From assembly GCA_964487555.1 (NCBI GenBank), contig CAZART010000075.1, positions 1 to 26,159 on the forward strand: a stretch of DNA of 26,159 bases. The letters are read 5' to 3'. The translations under genes and the position numbers were made by a program. The DNA is from CAZART01 sp964487555 (GTDB lineage: Bacteria; Bacteroidota; Rhodothermia; Rhodothermales; VXPQ01). Under the pieces are notes generated by a model. That model worked only from the letters and a program-made list of their open reading frames with translations, searched no databases and was not told the origin of the DNA. Positions 7,958-16,064 of the stretch are shown in pieces (within the stretch, counting starts at the first letter, position 1; every line of letters begins with the position of its first letter).

Positions 7958-10873
7958 ATGACCAGAGCATACCTGTATATCGTCTTCTTTGCCGCCCTGC
8001 TGCTCATGCCGCCATCGGCCTTCGCGCAGGGGACGATCGCCGGCGAGGTCACGGACGCCGTCACCGGTGAGGGCCTCATCGGCGTCAATGTGATCGTCGT
8101 CGGAACGAGCAGCGGCGCCGCCACGAATATCGACGGCGGGTATGCGATTCCCGGCCTCCGCGCCGGCGAGTACAACGTCAGATTTTCCTACATCGGCTTC
8201 GAATCCAAGCTCTTCACCGGCATACGCGTGGCTAACGGCGAGACAACCACGCTGGACGTCGAGCTAGGAGAGGCGGTCCTCTCGACGGACGAGGAAATCT
8301 TGATTGTCGGTGACCGCCCCCTTGTCGACGTGGAGCAGTCCACCAGCGCCTATTCGGTCGGTCGCGAGCAGATCGAAGCAGCACCGCTCCGGGACGTCCA
8401 GGATGTGGTATCGACGCAGGCCGGCGTAATCCGCGATCCGACGGGGCTCTACATCCGCGGAGGCCGCGCCTACGAGACCGGGTTTTATGTAGATGGCGTG
8501 TCGGCCAAGGACCCTCTCGCGGGCACCGGATTCGGGCTCGACATGGGCTCGAATGCTTTCGAGGAGGTAGAGGTCACGACGGGCGGCATCGGCGCTGAAT
8601 ACGGAGACGTGACGTCCGGTGTCGTTCGCGTAGAGACCCGCGACGGAGGCCGGCAATTCGCCGGCTCCTTCACGCACAAGCGAGACAATTTCGGCGGGCT
8701 CAACGAGGGATGGTCGTCGAATTTCAAGGAGGACGTGTACGAGTTCAGTCTCGGCGGCCCGATTTGGGCCGAGAAGCTCACCTTCTTCCTCTCGGGACAG
8801 GCGCAACTCTCCGACGGCTTCACGCGCGAGATTGCTAATCCGGACTCCGTTCGCTCCTCGATCGTGGGATGGGATTTCCTCCTGCCGCGTACCGGAAATC
8901 GGTGGAGCGGCCTCAGCAAGCTCACCTATTCGATTCGGCCCGGAATGCGGATTCAGGGCGCCTACCAACGCTCCCTGGGGGTGAACCAGAACACGCGGAT
9001 GCTTCAGGTCACCGGCAACGAAGCGGTGATTGCTCCCGGTTTTCAGTATGCCTTCATCATGCAGCCCGAGGCGGCGAATACGTACGCGCACGACAACGTG
9101 ATCACCTATCTCAAGTGGTCGCACGTCCTCAGCGAGCGGTCATTCTACGAGGTTCAGGCAAGCCGTCTGTTCACCAAGATGCGAGCGGATGCCAACGGCC
9201 GGAGATGGCGTCCGCTTAACGTGACCAGTGAGCTCGATCCGGAGAGTATCGTTCCGTATCCGGCTACGTTGTTCCTGGATGAAACCGGTCAGCCGGTCGA
9301 TCCGAACGCGCTTTACGTCCTCCCTGGGCCGGGCCTGTTCAACAACGGAGGCATCGCGACGCGATTCCATGACCACTTCGCCGAAGAGCTCACCCTCAAA
9401 GGCATCTATACCCGGTTCTCAGCTTCGAAGAACAGCCGCCTCGATGCGGGCTTCGAGCTTAAGTTCAACGACTATCAATGGATCGACGTCGTGCGGCCGT
9501 GGGTAGGGGCTCCCGTCGGCACCGGCGAGCAGGCGACGGCCACGAATCGGCTGGGCGAGAGCTCAGACATCTGGCGCGTGAAGCCCAGACGAGGCGCCCT
9601 GTTCTCAACGAGCCAGATGCGCTACCGCGGCTTGATTGCCAATGTCGGTGCGCGCCTGGAATACTGGGCGCCCGGAAAGTACGTCGATGAACTCGTGGAC
9701 GACCCGGCGGCGCCGATTCTCGATACGGTGCGAGACGGCTACAAGGATGACACCGTCAATTTCCTCGGCCTGCGCTACAAGTTTAGACTGTTGCCGAAGG
9801 TCCGAGTCTCGTTCCCGATCCAGGATAACCAGGTTCTATTCTTTAACTACGGACACTCTACAAAACTGCCCCATCCGACGTTCGTCTATACGGGACTCGA
9901 CCCGTTCTTCAGAGACCGTTCCTTCTTTGCGGATCTCGGAAATCCAAACCTCAATCCGGAGGTCGACATTTCCTACGAGCTCGGTCTGCGTAACCAGCTC
10001 TCGAGCAACGACGTGCTGAGCGTAACCGCGTTCTGGCGCGACAAGTTCGATTTCATCACCGTCGAAAACGTGGTGATTCGCGACCAGACCGGCAGGGAAA
10101 CGGTTCGCGCATTTCGCGTGAATGGTGATTTCGCCCGCGTTCGAGGGCTCGAGGCAAGCTACCTCAAGCGCATCGGTGCCTGGTTCCAGGGGCACATCTC
10201 GGGATCGTTTTCTCGGGCTACCGGGCTCAGCTCGACGAATAACGATGCTCTTGCGGAATTCCTGGCGCGCGGCGACATCGAAAATACCTCCGAGACTCCG
10301 CTTGCATGGGACCGGCCCCTCGATCTGAAAACCAGCGTCACCCTCACGTACGATCGCACCGAGCCCTTGCTCGGTATTCCAGGCCTCAATAGAATGCAGC
10401 TATACGTTTCATCCACGTTCCGCAGCGGACAGCGATACACTCCGGTGGAATTCCGTGGCAATGAAGTAAATCCGTTTACCGGTGCGCGGGATTGGCGCCC
10501 CATCTATGAACGCGTCGACGACCCTGCCGAGCAGTTTTCCGAAATCGGCGCAAACTGGTGGTGGTTTGATCTGAATTTCCAGCGGGATGTCGCGATCGGC
10601 GGCTCAGATCTCGAACTGTCACTCGAGGTCACGAACCTCTTTAACCAGCTCAATAGCGTGATCGTGAACGCGGTTACCGGCAAGGGTTATCCGAACGTCG
10701 ATCCGCAGGCTACCAATTTCGAAGAGCTCCGCGACGACCGTGAATTCGACGTGCCGATGGGCGTCCGCGACCCTCGTTACGACGATCCGACGACGACCGG
10801 TCTCCCGCCGTTCAATCCCGCGCGTTTCTTGCCCCAGCGGCATGTGGTCATAGGACTGTCTTATCAATTCTAA
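7958..10873 (+). CDS. TonB-dependent outer-membrane receptor with N-terminal carboxypeptidase-regulatory-like domain
   Basis: The ATG abuts the stop of the preceding lipoprotein gene. The 971-residue product has a signal peptide (MTRAYLYIVFFAALLLMPPSAFAQ), then a carboxypeptidase-D-regulatory-like beta domain (about 25-110: GTIAGEVTDAVTGEGLIGVNV, YAIPGLRAGEYNVRFSYIGF). A plug domain follows (about 115-225: LIRGG-type LYIRGGRAYETGFYVDGV, VEVTTGGIGAEYGDVTSGVV). The rest is a long beta-barrel rich in alternating aromatics, with ...NPNLNPEVDISYELGLRNQL and a terminal phenylalanine (HVVIGLSYQF) typical of outer-membrane barrels. Such receptors import large or scarce substrates using TonB energy. 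The domain order matches SusC-like receptors, but no susD-like gene is adjacent, so the substrate is open. The tonB-like gene at 526-1368 may power it. Confidence 0.95.
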   Translation: MTRAYLYIVFFAALLLMPPSAFAQGTIAGEVTDAVTGEGLIGVNVIVVGTSSGAATNIDGGYAIPGLRAGEYNVRFSYIGFESKLFTGIRVANGETTTLDVELGEAVLSTDEEILIVGDRPLVDVEQSTSAYSVGREQIEAAPLRDVQDVVSTQAGVIRDPTGLYIRGGRAYETGFYVDGVSAKDPLAGTGFGLDMGSNAFEEVEVTTGGIGAEYGDVTSGVVRVETRDGGRQFAGSFTHKRDNFGGLNEGWSSNFKEDVYEFSLGGPIWAEKLTFFLSGQAQLSDGFTREIANPDSVRSSIVGWDFLLPRTGNRWSGLSKLTYSIRPGMRIQGAYQRSLGVNQNTRMLQVTGNEAVIAPGFQYAFIMQPEAANTYAHDNVITYLKWSHVLSERSFYEVQASRLFTKMRADANGRRWRPLNVTSELDPESIVPYPATLFLDETGQPVDPNALYVLPGPGLFNNGGIATRFHDHFAEELTLKGIYTRFSASKNSRLDAGFELKFNDYQWIDVVRPWVGAPVGTGEQATATNRLGESSDIWRVKPRRGALFSTSQMRYRGLIANVGARLEYWAPGKYVDELVDDPAAPILDTVRDGYKDDTVNFLGLRYKFRLLPKVRVSFPIQDNQVLFFNYGHSTKLPHPTFVYTGLDPFFRDRSFFADLGNPNLNPEVDISYELGLRNQLSSNDVLSVTAFWRDKFDFITVENVVIRDQTGRETVRAFRVNGDFARVRGLEASYLKRIGAWFQGHISGSFSRATGLSSTNNDALAEFLARGDIENTSETPLAWDRPLDLKTSVTLTYDRTEPLLGIPGLNRMQLYVSSTFRSGQRYTPVEFRGNEVNPFTGARDWRPIYERVDDPAEQFSEIGANWWWFDLNFQRDVAIGGSDLELSLEVTNLFNQLNSVIVNAVTGKGYPNVDPQATNFEELRDDREFDVPMGVRDPRYDDPTTTGLPPFNPARFLPQRHVVIGLSYQF

Positions 10874-10876
10874 AGC

Positions 10877-12001
10877 ATGCAGCGCAGTATGAAAGTGAGA
10901 TGGGAGATAGGTGATCGGAGATGGAGCGCTCGGTCCGACGATCGGCACTCGAGCTCTAGCTCTATCCTCGATCCTCTATCCTCTATTTTCCGTTTTGCCA
11001 TTGCTCTTTTTGCGCTGGTCTCAATCGTAGCATTGGATGCCGCCCCAGCTGCCGCCCAACTCATCCCGAGCCACGGTTCCGACCGTGCGGGGACGTCCGG
11101 CTTTCAGTTTTTGAAAATTACCGCCGATCCGCGTGCAGCCGCCATGGGCGAAACGGTCGCGGCCAATGCGTTCGACGCAAGCGCGCTGTACTGGAATCCT
11201 GCCCTGGCCGCGCAGGCAGAACGAATGCAGATCGGCTTCAGCCACACGGCCTATTATGCCGACGTATCCGTCTATTACGCAGCCGCCTATCGGCGATTTG
11301 GAGGATTCACCGTCGGCGCCAGCCTCCAGGCGCTAGATTCCGGCACGATGGATGTGACGACGGAATTCCAGCCGCTCGGAACCGGCGAAACATTTCGCCT
11401 CGCCGATCTGGGCCTCGGCCTTACTGTGGCACAACAATTGACGGATCTCTTCAGCTATGGAATCACGGGACGTTTCGTGCGCGAGAGTGTCGCCGAGATC
11501 GTCACGACCACCGGCATTTTCGATGTCGGCGTCTTTTATAGAGTCGGAGAGACCGGCGCACAGATGGCCGTTTCGATTCGAAATTTTGGGTTCGATGGAA
11601 CCCCGAAAGGCGAAATTGAACGAATCGCGATCGACGGTGGAGGTACCGTCCTGGAATCCGACTTCGAGTCGATCACGCCTCCCACGACGTTCCATTTCGG
11701 CGCCAGTTACAATGCCTTCCGGAACGATCCAAACAATGCACTGCTGATTTCGGGACAACTAAACAATCCGAACGATAATGCGGAGAATTTCAACGTCGGC
11801 CTCGAATATACGTGGAGCCGTATGCTTGCACTTCGTGCAGGGTATCGCTTCGGAGTGGAGGAGTATTCTGTACCTAGCTTGGGCGTCGGCTTTATTGTTC
11901 CCGGCATCAGCGGGACGGCGGATGTGCGTTTGGACTACGCATTCACGCAGCTCGATCGCTTGGGCAACGTACACCGGGTAGGAGTAAATCTCGGATTATG
12001 A
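10877..12001 (+). CDS. PorV/PorQ-family outer-membrane barrel protein
   Basis: The start (ATG at 10877, or 10889) lies 3 nt after the receptor stop. The 374-residue product shows the family signature GTSGFQFLKITADPRAAAMG followed by ASALYWNPA, then a FadL-like barrel (YRFGGFTVGASLQAL, LALRAGYRFGVEEYSVPSLG, RVGVNLGL at the C-terminus). In the type IX secretion system, PorV shuttles cargo to the attachment complex and PorQ-like proteins have related surface roles. Its presence beside three proteins with sorting tails fits that. The N-terminus is odd: about 35 residues (RWEIGDRRW...SSSSILDPLSSIFRF) are encoded by the dispersed hairpin repeat and precede the hydrophobic signal core FAIALFALVSIVALDAAPAAAQ. 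No in-frame ATG exists downstream of the repeat, so the repeat is apparently translated. Confidence 0.87.
   Translation: MQRSMKVRWEIGDRRWSARSDDRHSSSSSILDPLSSIFRFAIALFALVSIVALDAAPAAAQLIPSHGSDRAGTSGFQFLKITADPRAAAMGETVAANAFDASALYWNPALAAQAERMQIGFSHTAYYADVSVYYAAAYRRFGGFTVGASLQALDSGTMDVTTEFQPLGTGETFRLADLGLGLTVAQQLTDLFSYGITGRFVRESVAEIVTTTGIFDVGVFYRVGETGAQMAVSIRNFGFDGTPKGEIERIAIDGGGTVLESDFESITPPTTFHFGASYNAFRNDPNNALLISGQLNNPNDNAENFNVGLEYTWSRMLALRAGYRFGVEEYSVPSLGVGFIVPGISGTADVRLDYAFTQLDRLGNVHRVGVNLGL
10897..10989. repeat. Dispersed hairpin repeat, copy A, inside the PorV/PorQ-like coding start
   Basis: The left part contains GATGGGAGATAGGTGAT (10899-10915), identical over 17 nt to the copy at 12026. 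The right part contains CGATCCTCTATCCTC (10969-10983), identical over 15 nt to the copy at 21924. The two arms are imperfectly complementary (blocks GATAG, GATCG and GAT align in order, with G-U pairs), so the mRNA could fold across the start region. It is read in frame as the extended N-terminus of the PorV/PorQ-like protein. Confidence 0.7.
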
Positions 12002-13341
12002 GTGAAGCGAAGATTGTCAAAGAACGATGGGAGATAGGTGATAGGGGGTGGGCCGCAGGCCCGATGTTCTGTCGCCGGCTGCGTGCGACGATCCCCCACC
12101 TGCTATCTCCCATCTCCTGCTTGCTCGTGGCAGCAGCCCTCCTCGCGGGCTGCGACGATCTCCTCGGAACCAAATCCGACCAAACCACCGACGAGATATT
12201 TGAAGCAGGCCGCAGCGAGCCCGGATTGGTCGAAGAGGTCGAGTACGTCCCGCTTTTTCCATTCTATACGCGCTCGGGGGACGGCGCCGTCTTGGACAGT
12301 CCCACGGACGTGTACGTCGGCTACGACGAGTTCATCTATGTAACCGATTCCCGTGGGCTTCACGTGATTGATCTCGCAGGAAGACCTGCCGATTTTTTGC
12401 CGATAGCGGGCGGTGCGACCTCCGTCATCCAGGATCGCGCCTTTGACGTGTACGTCACGGCGCGACGTGACACAACGCTCGGTGGCCAGACCTGGAATCT
12501 ACCCGTCGTACTGCACTACACGGGTATCACGACCGGCAATCCGGTGATCGAAGACATCATCTGGCATCCTTTCGATGACGATTCGCGACGATTCAACAGG
12601 CCCGATCCGATACCGACGGACGAGCAGGTCGAATTCACCGGTGTGGCGGTACTCCCGTCCAACGACATCTATGTGTCGCGACGGGGTCCGATAAACGATC
12701 TCGCATCTGTCATTCTCCCGCACAACACCGTGCTGGAATTCACGCCGGAGGGCATCAATACGCAGGCGATCATCGCCCTGAATCCGACGAATCCAAGCCT
12801 TCGCAGCGCGATCTTTCCTTCCGACGTCATGACGTTCGTACACCCGCCCCAGCGTCAGTCTTTTCCCGATCAGAAACACTTTATGGTCGCACAGACGCCT
12901 CCGGAAGGCCAAACGCTGCGTTTTCCAGTTTTATCGATACTCGCGGTCGTTACGTCGGACGGCATTGTATATCGGCCGGATACCGAGAAGGTGCAGTCCG
13001 CGGCGAATCCGGATCAGGGGGAAGGTTTTTTGTACGACGAGTTCAAATTCGAGCGTCCGACCGATCTCGCGTTCGCGGCAGATGGCAGCAACTACATCTT
13101 CGTAGTTGATTCCGCGACCGACAGTCTCTACGCATTCACCAGCCGCGGTGTCGAAGGCGTTGCCGCTCCTCCGGGAGCCACAAGCACGAGACCGGTTGTG
13201 ATTTCCTTCGGTGGAGAGGGTGACGGCGCGCTGCAGTTCCACGATCCTAGTGGCGTCGCTTACTTTGACCAGATCGTCTACGTCGCTGACACGGGAAACA
13301 ACCGCCTTTCCCGCTTCCGGCTCAATACCGACTTCGAATGA
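11998..13341 (+). CDS. Lipoprotein with NHL-type beta-propeller
   Basis: The ATG overlaps the upstream TGA (ATGA), indicating translational coupling. The 447-residue product has a lipoprotein signal ending LLVAAALLAGC. The mature part has propeller-like repeats: LDSPTDVYVGYDEFIYVTDS, FERPTDLAFAADGSNYIFVVDS and FHDPSGVAYFDQIVYVADTG followed by NNRLSRF, the classic NHL pattern. Such propellers usually bind ligands or partners and are not catalytic. The N-terminal 50 residues are encoded by copy B of the hairpin repeat (RWEIGDRGW on one arm, PHLLSPISCLL on the other). An internal ATG at 12064 (MFCRRLRATIPHLLSPISCL) would give a normal-length signal peptide and could be the true start, although it lacks a ribosome site. 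It is probably an outer-membrane-anchored accessory of the receptor operon. Confidence 0.82.
   Translation: MSEAKIVKERWEIGDRGWAAGPMFCRRLRATIPHLLSPISCLLVAAALLAGCDDLLGTKSDQTTDEIFEAGRSEPGLVEEVEYVPLFPFYTRSGDGAVLDSPTDVYVGYDEFIYVTDSRGLHVIDLAGRPADFLPIAGGATSVIQDRAFDVYVTARRDTTLGGQTWNLPVVLHYTGITTGNPVIEDIIWHPFDDDSRRFNRPDPIPTDEQVEFTGVAVLPSNDIYVSRRGPINDLASVILPHNTVLEFTPEGINTQAIIALNPTNPSLRSAIFPSDVMTFVHPPQRQSFPDQKHFMVAQTPPEGQTLRFPVLSILAVVTSDGIVYRPDTEKVQSAANPDQGEGFLYDEFKFERPTDLAFAADGSNYIFVVDSATDSLYAFTSRGVEGVAAPPGATSTRPVVISFGGEGDGALQFHDPSGVAYFDQIVYVADTGNNRLSRFRLNTDFE
12026..12114. repeat. Dispersed hairpin repeat, copy B, inside the NHL lipoprotein coding start
   Basis: GATGGGAGATAG (12026-12037) is perfectly repeated in inverted orientation as CTATCTCCCATC (12103-12114), a 12-bp stem around about 65 nt. 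Flanking G-rich (left) and C-rich (right) tracts extend the complementarity imperfectly. The left arm shares GATGGGAGATAGGTGAT with copy A. It is translated in frame, and the right arm forms part of the lipoprotein signal sequence. Confidence 0.75.
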
Positions 13342-14531
13342 CACGCGCCGCCGCATTGCTCTGGGTCGGCGTCTCGATGGTCGCTGTACGTACGTGCTCT
13401 GCCCAGATTTTGCCGGCAGTGGGAGGGGAGCGTACGCTCGACATTGCGACGTGGAATATCGAGCACTTCGGCAATGACGGGCTCGAGCCGGATGATGAGA
13501 CGCAGATCGCGAATGCGGCGACCATTATTCGTCAATCCGAGATCGATCTCTGGGCCGTCCAGGAGATCGAAGACGAAGGCGACTTCCAGCGCCTCATCGA
13601 CGCGATAGGCGACGAGTGGGCAGGGATTGTGGACCAACGAAGCACGAATCTGCACGTCGGTTTTATCTACAACGAGGACGTGATTCGGGTGAGGAATGTC
13701 GCGAATATCCTTACAGAGTTCTCCAGCGTTTTTGCCGGGCGACCTCCGCTTCAGATCGAGGTGGACGTGACGCTTCCCGATACGTCGATCGTGATGACGT
13801 TCATCACTTTACACATGAAGGCATTTGGTAACGTCGATTCGTACTCTCAGCGCGAGGCAGCCTCGAAGCACTTGAAGAACCACGTCGACTTCACGACGCT
13901 CAATACGCGGCCGGTGGTCATTCTCGGAGATTTCAACGATAGGCTCACGTCTTCGATTACCTCCGGTCGGTCGTCCCCCTACCAAAACTTTCTGGCAGAT
14001 ACGTCCGACTTCTTCTTCATGACGCTGGATCTGGAACTCTCGGGTACGAACACGTTCTGTTTTTCGGCGCGATGCGCTTCAGGATCCACGATCGACCACA
14101 TCCTTATCACGGACGAGCTGTACGCTGCATCCGGTAAACGATCAGCCGAGACGTACGACGAGGTTTTTGACGACGACCCGTTCTATCTCTCCACGACTTC
14201 CGACCATTTACCAGTCTTCGCGAGCTTTCAATTTGCAGAAAACACGAGTCGAAAGAGTGTTCCGGATCACCACTTTCGGATCGGCGGCGTCTTTCCAAAT
14301 CCTGTCCGCGCGCATGGTACGCTGGAATTTTCGACCGCAGCACCCGAGCGTGTCTCTATCCTGCTGATCGACGTTTTGGGCCGCAAGATGCGCGTCTTCG
14401 GCGATCGATTCATCGCAGCCGGCCGGCACACGCTGGATCTAGACCTCTCAGATCTCAACCAGGGTACCTACTTCCTCCACGTCCGGACCGGTCAATGGTC
14501 CGCCGTGAAACCGATCGTTGTGATGCGCTGA
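13338..14531 (+). CDS. Secreted endonuclease/exonuclease/phosphatase-family enzyme with C-terminal sorting-type domain
   Basis: The ATG overlaps the upstream TGA (ATGA). The 397-residue product has a signal peptide (about residues 1-23) and an EEP (DNase I/ExoIII/phosphatase) fold with all usual catalytic residues visible: N40 in TWNIEHFG, E76 in AVQEIED, H159 in TLHMK, D198 and N200 in LGDFND, D253 in STIDHI, and D289-H290 in TSDHLP. These residues bind a divalent metal and cleave phosphodiester or phosphomonoester bonds. Residues from about 310 (GGVFPNPVRAHGTLEF ... VLGRKMRVF ... GTYFLHVRTGQ) form a T9SS-like sorting tail, so the enzyme is likely secreted or surface-anchored. It closes the operon that also encodes an OB-rich protein and a TonB receptor. 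DNA or RNA is the likeliest substrate, but phospholipid or sugar-phosphate substrates are possible in this superfamily. Confidence 0.9.
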   Translation: MTRAAALLWVGVSMVAVRTCSAQILPAVGGERTLDIATWNIEHFGNDGLEPDDETQIANAATIIRQSEIDLWAVQEIEDEGDFQRLIDAIGDEWAGIVDQRSTNLHVGFIYNEDVIRVRNVANILTEFSSVFAGRPPLQIEVDVTLPDTSIVMTFITLHMKAFGNVDSYSQREAASKHLKNHVDFTTLNTRPVVILGDFNDRLTSSITSGRSSPYQNFLADTSDFFFMTLDLELSGTNTFCFSARCASGSTIDHILITDELYAASGKRSAETYDEVFDDDPFYLSTTSDHLPVFASFQFAENTSRKSVPDHHFRIGGVFPNPVRAHGTLEFSTAAPERVSILLIDVLGRKMRVFGDRFIAAGRHTLDLDLSDLNQGTYFLHVRTGQWSAVKPIVVMR

Positions 14532-14554
14532 GCGGGCCCTTCTCCTAAGGCCGC
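14532..14554 (+). terminator. Weak terminator-like hairpin between convergent genes
   Basis: GCGGGCCCTT (14532-14541) can pair with AAGGCCGC (14547-14554) with a two-base bulge around loop CTCCT. It directly follows the stop of the last operon gene and faces the convergent dipeptidase gene. A good T tract is missing, so termination is only suggested. Confidence 0.3.
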
Positions 14555-14593
14555 ATCCAGCACATCCGTCTACCCATTCGTTTTCAAGCTACG

Positions 14594-15919
14594 TCATTCG
14601 TTGACGGCCGTCGCCTCCACTTCTTCCATCACCCGAAGCGCATTGCCTCCCAGGATCTTATACAGATCGTCCTCGGAATAGCCGCGCTTCATCAACTCGT
14701 AGGTGATCCAGGGCAGACGCGTCACGTCCTGGAGGCCGGCGGGAAGGTCGAACACGCCGTCGAAATCCGACCCGAGCCCCACGTGGTCGATGCCCGCCAC
14801 TCGGACCGCGTGATCGATGTGGTCAATGACGTCCTCCAGGGACGCCCCTGGCAGTCCGCGTTCGTTCTTCAACTCGTAGATAACGTCCCAGATGTTGTTG
14901 AGGCTCGCATTCCGCCCGCCTAGACGCCGGTACACCGCTGCCATCAGCGAGTCGCTCAACTGGGAGTTGACGACGGCATCGAAGAAATTGATCATGATGA
15001 TGCCGCGGTTCTCGGCCAGCGCTCGGAGCATCTCGTCGTTGATGTTTCGCACGTTGTCCACGAGGGCCCGTGCCGACGAATGGGACAGCATCACGGGGGC
15101 CGTTGAGACGCGCAGCGCATCGTAAAACGTCGAATCGGAGGCGTGGGAAAGGTCGACGGCGACGCCGAGTTCATTCATTCGGCGCACCATGCGGCGGCCA
15201 AGTTCATTCAGTCCGCCGAAGCGGGAGGGCGACTGCGAAGATTCGGCCCAGGAATGCGAATTCACGTGCGTAAGGGTGACGTAGCGAATGCCGGCGCGGT
15301 GAAGCGCCACCAAGGTATCCGGCGAGCCCATGAGGGCATGGCCGCTTTCGAGTCCGAGTAGCACCGCCTTCCGGCCGGCCTTCGTGATTCGCCGTACGTC
15401 GTCGGCGGAATAGGCCATGGCGATGCTGTCGGGTGATGCGCCGACTTGCCGTTTCACCTCATCGATCATACGGCGGGTCCTGCGAACCGCGGCGGCGCTC
15501 TCACCAAGCGAGACGGGGACGTAGATCGAGAAAAATGCAGCGTCGAGTCCACCTTCGAACATACGCGGCAGGTCCACGTGACCCACACGCGTCAGGTGCT
15601 TTTCGCGAACGTCGTACCCCTTATCGACCATCAAGCTGGGCGTGTCGACGTGGCCGTCGATGACGATGGCGTTGTAATGGACCCTCAGCGTACGGGCCCA
15701 GAGCGAATCCTCTTGGATCAAGATGGTCTGCCGGATCCGCGGAAGGAGCACCGGGCCGCTGTCGATAGACGCCGCGGCCTCCGTCGTATCGGCCGCGGCT
15801 TGATCGGTCAGGGCCGGCGAACCGATGGCTGATGCTTCCGCACGTTCCTCGCTGCCGGACCGGCATGCGAGAAGCCAGATAGCAACCGCGGCAATTATCG
15901 TGAGCAGCCGGATGATCAT
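14594..15919 (-). CDS. Membrane dipeptidase (peptidase family M19) lipoprotein
   Basis: This family of zinc enzymes hydrolyses dipeptides, including some with D-residues. The product, 441 residues from the ATG at 15919, has a lipoprotein signal (MIIRLLTIIAAVAIWLLAC) with acceptor Cys19, then a spacer of about 60 residues. The M19 core has the zinc motif DGHVDTP (H90, D92), the bridging glutamate in LLGLESGHAL, HVNSHSWAES, VDLSHASDSTF, MLSHSSARALVDNVRNI and the late aspartate in GLGSDFDGVF. The C-terminal YKILGGNALRVMEEVE is also typical. A TTG at 15928 could add three residues. The lipid anchor implies it acts in the periplasm or on the outer membrane, in peptide or cell-wall fragment recycling. 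It is separated from the upstream lipoprotein gene by a hairpin and so is probably a separate unit. Confidence 0.93.
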   Translation of the reverse strand: MIIRLLTIIAAVAIWLLACRSGSEERAEASAIGSPALTDQAAADTTEAAASIDSGPVLLPRIRQTILIQEDSLWARTLRVHYNAIVIDGHVDTPSLMVDKGYDVREKHLTRVGHVDLPRMFEGGLDAAFFSIYVPVSLGESAAAVRRTRRMIDEVKRQVGASPDSIAMAYSADDVRRITKAGRKAVLLGLESGHALMGSPDTLVALHRAGIRYVTLTHVNSHSWAESSQSPSRFGGLNELGRRMVRRMNELGVAVDLSHASDSTFYDALRVSTAPVMLSHSSARALVDNVRNINDEMLRALAENRGIIMINFFDAVVNSQLSDSLMAAVYRRLGGRNASLNNIWDVIYELKNERGLPGASLEDVIDHIDHAVRVAGIDHVGLGSDFDGVFDLPAGLQDVTRLPWITYELMKRGYSEDDLYKILGGNALRVMEEVEATAVNE

Positions 15920-15979
15920 TCGCAGCAATCTTACGTAGGGAAAGGGTCACAGACTTCCGAATGTTTCCCGAACACAACA

Positions 15980-16013
15980 AGGCCGATCAACCCCCCAAGG
16001 GGCCGATCGGCCT
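15980..16013 (-). terminator. Terminator-like hairpin after the Ig-like lipoprotein gene
   Basis: AGGCCGATC (15980-15988) is perfectly complementary to GATCGGCCT (16005-16013), and the interior CCCC and GGGG runs can extend the stem. On the minus strand it is followed by TTGTTGTGTT. It lies 52 nt past the stop at 16065, so it most likely ends that transcript. The U tract is interrupted, making it a moderate intrinsic terminator. Confidence 0.6.
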
Positions 16014-16064
16014 CGGAAGTCCGTGCGATGCTACCCCGCCCGGCTTGAACGGATCCTCACAGCG

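Noticed and set aside
7958..10873. SusC/SusD glycan-uptake pair
   Set aside because: The receptor resembles SusC in domain order, but no neighbouring gene shows SusD-like helical TPR features, and no glycoside hydrolase is in the operon.
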